Shown here piece after piece: positions 58,882 to 64,000 of a stretch of 64,000 nucleotides of DNA. The notes beneath the pieces were generated by a model. It did not search any database, was not told the DNA's origin, and was given only the letters and a program-made list of their open reading frames with translations. Position numbers and translations under genes: made by a program. The number at the start of each line of letters is the position of its first letter. Within the stretch, counting starts at the first letter, position 1. The stretch is from Halopelagius longus (GTDB lineage: Archaea; Halobacteriota; Halobacteria; Halobacteriales; Haloferacaceae): positions 372,001 to 436,000 of the forward strand of contig NZ_FNKQ01000003.1 of assembly GCF_900100875.1 (NCBI RefSeq), read 5' to 3'.

Positions 58882-60219
58882 ATGTCGAACGACGCGCAGG
58901 CGCAGGCCGGGACGGCGGAGGGGCAAGGGCCCGTCGAAATCAGCCCCGACGTCGCCCGGCAACTGAAAGAGAAACGCGAAGAACTCTTCGAGGAGTTCGA
59001 GATTCGGGACAAGTTCCCGCCGGAAGTCCTCGCGGAGGCCCGGGAACGGACCGAGGGCGTCCACGACGAGATTCAGGACGAAATCGACGAGCGACGCGAC
59101 TTACGCGACCTGACGACGTGGACGACGGACCCGGTGGACGCACAGGACTTCGACGACGCCATCAGCATCGAGGAGGGCGAGGAGACGTACACGCTGTGGG
59201 TCCACATCGCGGACGTGAGCCACTACGTCCACCCCGGATCGGAGATGTGGGACGAGGCGGTCAAGCGCGGCAACACCGTCTACCTGCCCGCGTACACCAT
59301 CCACATGCTCCCGCCGACGCTGGCGGAGACGGTCTGTTCGCTCGTCCCCAACGAGGACCGCCTCGCCCACACCGTCGAGATGGAGATAGAGAAGGAGAAC
59401 CTCTCGTTCGAGAACATCGAGATATACAAGTCCGTCATCGAGTCGGACGAACGACTCACCTACACCCAGTGCGAGGCGCGCCTCGACGACGAGGACTTAC
59501 CGCTTCACGAGGAGTGTAACCTCGTCTTCGAACTCGCAGACCAGATGCACCAACAGCGAAAGGAGGACGGCTCTCTGGTCCTCAACCCGCGGCGCGACAG
59601 GGCACACACCATCATCGAGGAGTGCATGCTGAAGGCCAACAAGGCCGTCACGCACGAACTGATGTGGGGGCGGGGCGTCGAGGCGATGTACCGCGTCCAC
59701 CCGCAACCGACCCCCGACCAGTGGGACAAGGCGCTCCGAGAGATCATGGAACTCGACGGCGTCTCCATCCCGAGCGCGAAGTTCGACGACCCGCGGAAGG
59801 CCGTCAACGCCGCCCTCGAAGACTCGCCGCCGCGCGCCCTCAACAAGATTCAGCGCGCCGTCCTGAAGGTGATGCCCCGAGCGAAGTACATGAACGACCC
59901 CTTCGGCGGACACCACGCGCTGAACTTCGACATCTACGGGCACTTCACCTCGCCCATCCGCCGACTGTCGGACCTCATCAACCACTGGATAGTCCACGAG
60001 AACGACGTTCCCGAGGACCTCATCGAACTGTGCGACCGGGCGTCGGACCGACAGAAGGACGCCGAAACCGCGGAGCGACTGTACAAGCAGTTCCTCGAAG
60101 AGGTCCATCTGGACCCCTACGCGGTGAACAACCGCGGCCTCCGGACCGTAGACGAGGAGGGCAACGTCGTCAACGAGAACGGTCTGCCGCCCGAGGAAGC
60201 GGACCTGCGCGAGGATTGA
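58882..60219 (+). CDS. RNB-domain exoribonuclease (RNase II/R family), short form
   Basis: 445 residues from the ATG at 58882. A helical N-terminus (EISPDVARQLKEKREELFEEFEIRDKFPPEVLAEARE) precedes the RNB domain: TWTTDPVDAQDFDDAISIEEG with the catalytic aspartates near residues 90-97, HIADVSHYVHPGSEMWDEAVKRGNTVYLP, RRDRAHTIIEECMLKANKAV, and the C-terminal HFTSPIRRLSDLINHW motif. Bacterial RNase R also has cold-shock and S1 domains; here both are missing, as is usual in haloarchaea, where this protein is essential for RNA decay in the absence of an exosome. Confidence 0.95.
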   Translation: MSNDAQAQAGTAEGQGPVEISPDVARQLKEKREELFEEFEIRDKFPPEVLAEARERTEGVHDEIQDEIDERRDLRDLTTWTTDPVDAQDFDDAISIEEGEETYTLWVHIADVSHYVHPGSEMWDEAVKRGNTVYLPAYTIHMLPPTLAETVCSLVPNEDRLAHTVEMEIEKENLSFENIEIYKSVIESDERLTYTQCEARLDDEDLPLHEECNLVFELADQMHQQRKEDGSLVLNPRRDRAHTIIEECMLKANKAVTHELMWGRGVEAMYRVHPQPTPDQWDKALREIMELDGVSIPSAKFDDPRKAVNAALEDSPPRALNKIQRAVLKVMPRAKYMNDPFGGHHALNFDIYGHFTSPIRRLSDLINHWIVHENDVPEDLIELCDRASDRQKDAETAERLYKQFLEEVHLDPYAVNNRGLRTVDEEGNVVNENGLPPEEADLRED

Positions 60220-60273
60220 CCTCTCTGTCCGGTCGAGACTCCGCGGGGACCGCCTCGAAAATCGCCCGCGGCG

Positions 60274-60507
60274 TCACTTCTTGTGGGTGAAGAGGAGTAC
60301 GTCGTCGTCGTGCGTCGTGACGCAGAGGTCCAACAGCATGCTCAGTTCGAGGCTGTTGTACTCCTCTTCGCAGACCACGAGGTCGTCGAACGGTTTCTCG
60401 CAGGCCGGACAGGCGATACTCACCGTGTTTCGGTACGTGGTGACGCCGCCACTCGACTCGTGGGGCGTCACGGACGAGATGAGGTCGTCGTACGCTGCGT
60501 CGTCCAT
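60274..60507 (-). CDS. Small haloarchaeal protein with CPxC motif (DUF7385-like)
   Basis: 77 residues: MDDAAYDDLISSVTPHESSGGVTTYRNTVSIACPACEKPFDDLVVCEEEYNSLELSMLLDLCVTTHDDDVLLFTHKK. The TxYRNxxxxACPACxxPFDDLVV and DDVLLFTH blocks match a haloarchaeal family, some members of which are named flagella cluster protein. Cysteines at CPAC, VVC and LC could hold one zinc ion. Function unknown; a link to motility is only by name. Convergent with the RNB gene, 54-bp gap. Confidence 0.8.
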   Translation of the reverse strand: MDDAAYDDLISSVTPHESSGGVTTYRNTVSIACPACEKPFDDLVVCEEEYNSLELSMLLDLCVTTHDDDVLLFTHKK

Positions 60508-60727
60508 GTTCTGTCGGAGACGACGGGATGCTGTGTGATAACTTTACTCCTACCGTGAGACTGGTCCCCGCGAGCGACCGTTTGGTTCGAGAGAATCCGA
60601 ACGGAGGCGAGGAGAGCTACTTCTCGAAACTCGTCAGTCGAGACGAGGAGTGACGTCGTTCCCGCGGACCGACGCGCTCTCTTTCTCCGCGGCGACGGGA
60701 AAAACGCCGAACCGAGGACCGACCGCC

Positions 60728-60910
60728 TCACGGGAGCGGTTCGGCCCCCGTCGATTGTGTTCCGGTGGCCCGTTCGACGGCGCCGCCGCAGTCCGGACAT
60801 TTCCTGCGGTCCGACTGGAACGTCCGTTCGCAGACGGTGCACTCGTAGTGGTACGGGTCGGTGCTGCGCCACCGGTCGATTCTCTCCTTGAGGTCGGTGA
60901 GGAACGCCAT
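60728..60910 (-). CDS. CPxCG-type zinc-ribbon protein (60 aa)
   Basis: From the ATG at 60910: MAFLTDLKERIDRWRSTDPYHYECTVCERTFQSDRRKCPDCGGAVERATGTQSTGAEPLP. An amphipathic N-terminal helix precedes a compact ribbon with CTVC at 24-27 and CPDCGG at 38-43, then a disordered tail. Closely resembles the C-terminal zinc gene at 63767 in layout (YECxxCxxxF...KCPxCG). Upstream lies a small GTGGT/ACCAC inverted repeat at 60937-60953 over the expected promoter. Function unknown. Confidence 0.82.
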   Translation of the reverse strand: MAFLTDLKERIDRWRSTDPYHYECTVCERTFQSDRRKCPDCGGAVERATGTQSTGAEPLP

Positions 60911-61033
60911 CGGTGCCCACCGTTCGACGCTACGCTGTGGTCCTTGATACCACTTGTCGTTGCGTCGCTCAAGCCGTTCGCCGCCCGAAATGAGATCAGA
61001 GACGTTCGTTCTCAAAAATCGTGAACGTACACG

Positions 61034-61041
61034 ATATTTAT
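61034..61041 (+). promoter_or_regulatory. TATA box of the GH3 gene
   Basis: ATATTTAT lies 27-34 nt before the ATG at 61068, predicting a near-leaderless transcript and supporting that start over the longer frame beginning upstream. Confidence 0.6.
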
Positions 61042-61067
61042 CACCGCGTGAATGCACCACACGGTCG

Positions 61068-63695
61068 ATGTCCGAAGAGGAACACCACGAGATTGCAGGA
61101 GTATCGAGGCGGCAGTTCGTCCAGTTAGCGGCCGCGGTGTCGGCCGCCGGAGGTGCGCTCTCGGGGACGGCGGCCGCCGACGGAGACGAGGGGGGCGGAG
61201 ACGCGGCCGAACTGGTCGAGGAGATGACGCTCGAAGAGAAGGTGTCGCGGACCCACGGCGCGGAAGGGGGGCCGGAGGGTATCGCGGGCTACCTGCAGGG
61301 CGTCGAACGACTCGACGTTCCCGGGATGGGAATGGCCGACGGGCCGCCGGGGGCGTCGCTGGGCGACCCGACGACGCGCTTCCCGCACCCGATCGCGGCG
61401 GCGGCGACGTTCGACCCGGACCTGAGCGCCGAGATGGGTAGCGCCATCGCCCGCGAGGTGAAAAGCGGGGGCGTCGAGGTGTTGCTCGCGCCCTCGATGG
61501 ACACGTTCCGCGTCCCCCTCCACGCCCGAAGCGGTGAGACGTACGGCGAGGACCCGGCCCTCGCGTCGGAGATGGCGGCCGCGTACACCGGCGCGGTACA
61601 GGACGAAGGCGTCGTCGCGACGCTGAAACACTTCGTCTGCTACAATCAGGCGAGCACGACGGGCGACGTGATGGACTACTTCTCCTTCTCCGAACACGAC
61701 GTCAGGGTGGACGAACGCGCCCTCCGCGAGATCTACTTCCGGCCGTTCAGGGCGGCCGTCACGGAGGGCGACGCCGGCGCGGTGATGCCCGCGTACAACA
61801 AGATAAACGGGACGTTCTGCAGCGAGAACGAGATGTTGCTGCGCGACGTTCTCAAGGGAGAGTGGGAGTTCGACGGGTTCGTCGTCTCCGACTGGGGGGG
61901 CACCCACAGCACGGTGAAAGCGGCCGAGAACGGTCTCGACGTGGAGATGCCGTCCGCGGAGTACTTCGGCGACGCCCTGAAGGAGGCCGTCGAGAACGGC
62001 CAACTCGACGAGAGCGTCGTCGACGAGATGGCGCGCCGAACGCTCGACTCGCAGGCCGAAATCGGCGCGCTCTCGGGCGAACGCGAGGGGTCGGAACCCG
62101 TCCGCGGGACCGACGAACACTTCGAACTCGCCCAGCGAATCGCCGAAGAGGGGTCGGTCCTCCTGCAGAACGACTCCGACTGTCTTCCCCTCGACGCGGA
62201 CGGTATCGACGAACTCGCCGTCGTCGGCCCGACGCCCGAGGAGTTCAAACCGAGCGTCGGCGGCAGCGACCACATCGAGGCAATCCGCAGCGTCGGTCCG
62301 GTTGAGGGAATAGAGAGCGTCGCGGACGACGTGACGGTCACGCCCGTCGCGACGGACCGGTACGAACTCGCCGGGCCGGACGGGTTCGCGTCCAGAAGCG
62401 GCGACGCGGGGTTCACCGCGGAGTACTTCGCCTCCGAGGACTGGTCCGGCGACCCGGTGGAGACGCGCGTCGAAGATCAGATAGACCTGACCGAGTCGGA
62501 CCTCGACGGCGTCGGCTCCGACGACGGGCCCGTCACCGTGCGGTGGTCCGGAACGCTCACCGCGCCCTCGAGTGGGACGCTCGCCGTCCAACTCACCAGT
62601 CAGGGGCACGGAACCGTCGCCATCGACGGCGAGGAGGTCATCCGGAGCGAGGGCGGCGGGTTCGCCGGCCCGAAGACCGAGGAAGCGGCCGTCGAACTCG
62701 AAGAAGGCCACGAGTACGACGTGCGCGTCGAAGCCGAGGGGACCGCCCCCGTCCGCTTCGAGTGGACCACCCCCGGAGCGATAGCGGACGCCGTCGAGGC
62801 GGCCGAGTCGGCGGACGCGGCCGTGGTCCTCGCGAAGACGGACACGTTCTACGGCGACGACCGCCACGAGTACGAACTTCCCGGCAACCAGAACGCGGTC
62901 ATCGAGGGCGTCGCCGGCGCCAACGACCGAACGGTCGTCCTCCTCAACACCGAGGCGCCGGTGGCGACGCCGTGGGCCGACGACGTGCCGTCCATCCTGC
63001 AGGTGTGGTTCCCCGGACAGGAGGGCGGGACGGCGGTGGCGAACCTCCTGTTCGGCGAGGCCAACCCGTCCGGCAAGACGCCGGTGACGTTCGCCGAGAA
63101 CCTCGACGACTACCTCCCGGGTGAGGTTGCGACGCTTCCCGACGGTGCGCGGGCCTACCCCGGCGTCGACGGGACGGTGTACTACGACGAGGGCGTCTTC
63201 GTCGGCTACCGCCACTTCGACGAACACGGCGTCGAACCGCGGTTCCCGTTCGGCCACGGCGAGTCCTACACCGACTTCGAGTACTCCAATCTCCGGGTGA
63301 CGCCGAAGGTGAAGAACCGGAACAAGGAGACGGTGAAAGCGAAGGTTCGGGTGACGAACGTCGGCGACTGCGACGGTGCCGAAGTGGTGCAGTTGTACGT
63401 CGGCGACAGGGACGCGAGCGTCGAGCGACCGCCGAAGGAACTGAAGGCCTTCGAGAAGGTGCGCCTCTCGCCCGGCGAGGAGACGACGGTGACGTTCGAA
63501 CTCGACGAAGAGGCGTTCGCCTTCTACCATCCCGACGGGGGATGGACGGTCGAGGCGGGCGCGTTCGACGTGCTAGTCGGAAGTTCCTCGCGGGACATCC
63601 GACTGGACGAGGAAATCGAAGTGCAGGCGACGTCGAAGGGGAAGGCGAAGGGCCGCGACGCCGACGGCGGCGAGGCGGCGACGGCGGACGACTGA
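61068..63695 (+). CDS. Tat-exported glycoside hydrolase family 3 (beta-glucosidase type) with PA14 domain
   Basis: 875 residues from the ATG at 61068. Residues 1-40 are a twin-arginine signal (SRRQFVQLAAAVSAAGGALSG). The GH3 N-domain spans about 45-330, with LKHFVCYNQAS (KHF motif), MPAYNKINGTFCSEN and the nucleophile Asp275 in FVVSDWGGTHS. The GH3 C-domain follows (EEGSVLLQNDSDCLPL), interrupted by a PA14-like beta domain at about 445-565 (GFTAEYFASEDW, VRWSGTLTAPSSG). The C-terminal fibronectin III-like domain (about 733-850) contains VKAKVRVTNVGDCDGAEVVQLYVGD. It acts outside the cell on oligosaccharides; linkage specificity is unknown. Confidence 0.94.
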   Translation: MSEEEHHEIAGVSRRQFVQLAAAVSAAGGALSGTAAADGDEGGGDAAELVEEMTLEEKVSRTHGAEGGPEGIAGYLQGVERLDVPGMGMADGPPGASLGDPTTRFPHPIAAAATFDPDLSAEMGSAIAREVKSGGVEVLLAPSMDTFRVPLHARSGETYGEDPALASEMAAAYTGAVQDEGVVATLKHFVCYNQASTTGDVMDYFSFSEHDVRVDERALREIYFRPFRAAVTEGDAGAVMPAYNKINGTFCSENEMLLRDVLKGEWEFDGFVVSDWGGTHSTVKAAENGLDVEMPSAEYFGDALKEAVENGQLDESVVDEMARRTLDSQAEIGALSGEREGSEPVRGTDEHFELAQRIAEEGSVLLQNDSDCLPLDADGIDELAVVGPTPEEFKPSVGGSDHIEAIRSVGPVEGIESVADDVTVTPVATDRYELAGPDGFASRSGDAGFTAEYFASEDWSGDPVETRVEDQIDLTESDLDGVGSDDGPVTVRWSGTLTAPSSGTLAVQLTSQGHGTVAIDGEEVIRSEGGGFAGPKTEEAAVELEEGHEYDVRVEAEGTAPVRFEWTTPGAIADAVEAAESADAAVVLAKTDTFYGDDRHEYELPGNQNAVIEGVAGANDRTVVLLNTEAPVATPWADDVPSILQVWFPGQEGGTAVANLLFGEANPSGKTPVTFAENLDDYLPGEVATLPDGARAYPGVDGTVYYDEGVFVGYRHFDEHGVEPRFPFGHGESYTDFEYSNLRVTPKVKNRNKETVKAKVRVTNVGDCDGAEVVQLYVGDRDASVERPPKELKAFEKVRLSPGEETTVTFELDEEAFAFYHPDGGWTVEAGAFDVLVGSSSRDIRLDEEIEVQATSKGKAKGRDADGGEAATADD

Positions 63696-63766
63696 ACTGT
63701 CGCCGCGCGAGAAGGTAGTCGCGCGGACGAAAAACGCCTTTCAGCGCCTATCTCCTACGTCTTTTC

Positions 63767-63940
63767 GTGAGTCTCATTGGCACGGTGAAGGACATGCTCG
63801 TCCCGGATACCGAACGCGGCGTCCAGTACGAGTGCGTCGAGTGCGGCGAACGGTTCGAGAAGGCGCGCAAACGGTGTCCCGAGTGCGGAGCGCGGGAGAT
63901 CATGGAGGTCGAAGGGTTCGACATGCGGCCGGACACCTGA
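63767..63940 (+). CDS. CPxCG-type zinc-ribbon protein (57 aa)
   Basis: A GTG at 63767 opens a 57-codon frame: (M)SLIGTVKDMLVPDTERGVQYECVECGERFEKARKRCPECGAREIMEVEGFDMRPDT. CVEC at residues 23-26 and CPECG at 37-41 form a single ribbon. Comparable to the haloarchaeal family with an amphipathic N-terminal helix followed by YECxxCGxxF. It follows the GH3 gene by 71 bp with a TATCTCC/TTTTC region as possible promoter. The GTG start is less certain than the ribbon itself; an ATG at residue 10 is too short to be plausible. Confidence 0.78.
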   Translation: MSLIGTVKDMLVPDTERGVQYECVECGERFEKARKRCPECGAREIMEVEGFDMRPDT

Positions 63941-64000
63941 CGGGTCCAGAGCGTCCGCCCGCGCGTCGGCGTGTCCGACCGCTTCGAGCGAGCGTCAGGT

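Noticed and set aside
60937-60953. GTGGT-N7-ACCAC inverted repeat upstream of the 60-aa zinc-ribbon gene
   Set aside because: Arms too short to stand as independent evidence of an operator.

Overview
The window is a chromosomal segment of a halophilic archaeon (class Halobacteria, probably Haloferacaceae, close to Halogeometricum or Haloferax). The evidence is high GC, strongly acidic proteins, a CCT-type thermosome, ribosomal protein L40e, Sec61-beta, archaemetzincin, SepF, F420H2:NADP oxidoreductase, twin-arginine exported enzymes including a halolysin-type protease, a PGF-CTERM protein, and many short leaders with TATA boxes about 25-30 nt before the start codon. I see no rRNA, tRNA, CRISPR array, insertion sequence, integrase or replication origin, so this is core chromosome rather than an island.

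Layout. 1-5.4 kb: the 5' part of a secreted subtilase, a small charged protein, the thermosome, an ornithine cyclodeaminase/alanine dehydrogenase and two very small proteins. 5.7-12.7 kb: leucyl-tRNA synthetase, a tandem universal stress protein translationally coupled to a PiT-type phosphate permease, a second stress protein and two Hsp20 genes. 12.7-19.9 kb: amino acid and cofactor genes (pheA, hisH, pdxT, hisE, npdG) with a uracil-DNA glycosylase, DUF99 protein, metallo-hydrolase, L40e, thioredoxin and Sec61-beta. 20-26.5 kb: HAD hydrolase, UPF0146, archaemetzincin, stress protein plus RtcA, PEBP-like protein, ABCE1 and an EMC6-like protein. 26.6-41.9 kb: HTH protein, PIN/ATPase/KH protein, three peptidases (M20, M32, M24), a UvrD-like helicase, riboflavin synthase, PrsW-like protease, FAU-1 and a flavin-dependent oxidoreductase. 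42-51 kb: NFU protein, PGF-CTERM LVIVD protein, ROK kinase, stress protein, SDR, DUF5611, zinc-ribbon proteins, YgfZ-like protein and a geranylgeranyl reductase. 51-64 kb: membrane proteins, Asp-box propeller, UvrA, SepF, DUF1028, PUA protein, RNB exoribonuclease, small zinc proteins and a Tat-exported GH3 glycosidase.

Themes. Protein-quality and stress functions recur (thermosome, two Hsp20, four universal stress proteins, thioredoxin, several proteases), as do translation and RNA metabolism (LeuS, L40e, ABCE1, RtcA, FAU-1, RNB, PUA). At least five very short zinc-ribbon (CPxCG-type) proteins are scattered through the window; several fall below common length cut-offs.

The most unusual signals are non-coding. 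(i) The leader of a zinc-finger gene (31945-32029) can form two mutually exclusive helices, one enclosing the AUG. (ii) An exact 58-bp tandem repeat follows the ROK kinase gene: each unit re-encodes the C-terminal peptide plus stop codon with synonymous codons and a covarying hairpin. (iii) Four consecutive hairpins with purine triloops lie between convergent genes at 41.95-42.08 kb. (iv) A long interrupted palindrome sits at the predicted 5' end of the protease mRNA. (v) Two abutting palindromes lie just upstream of the TATA box of an hsp20 gene.
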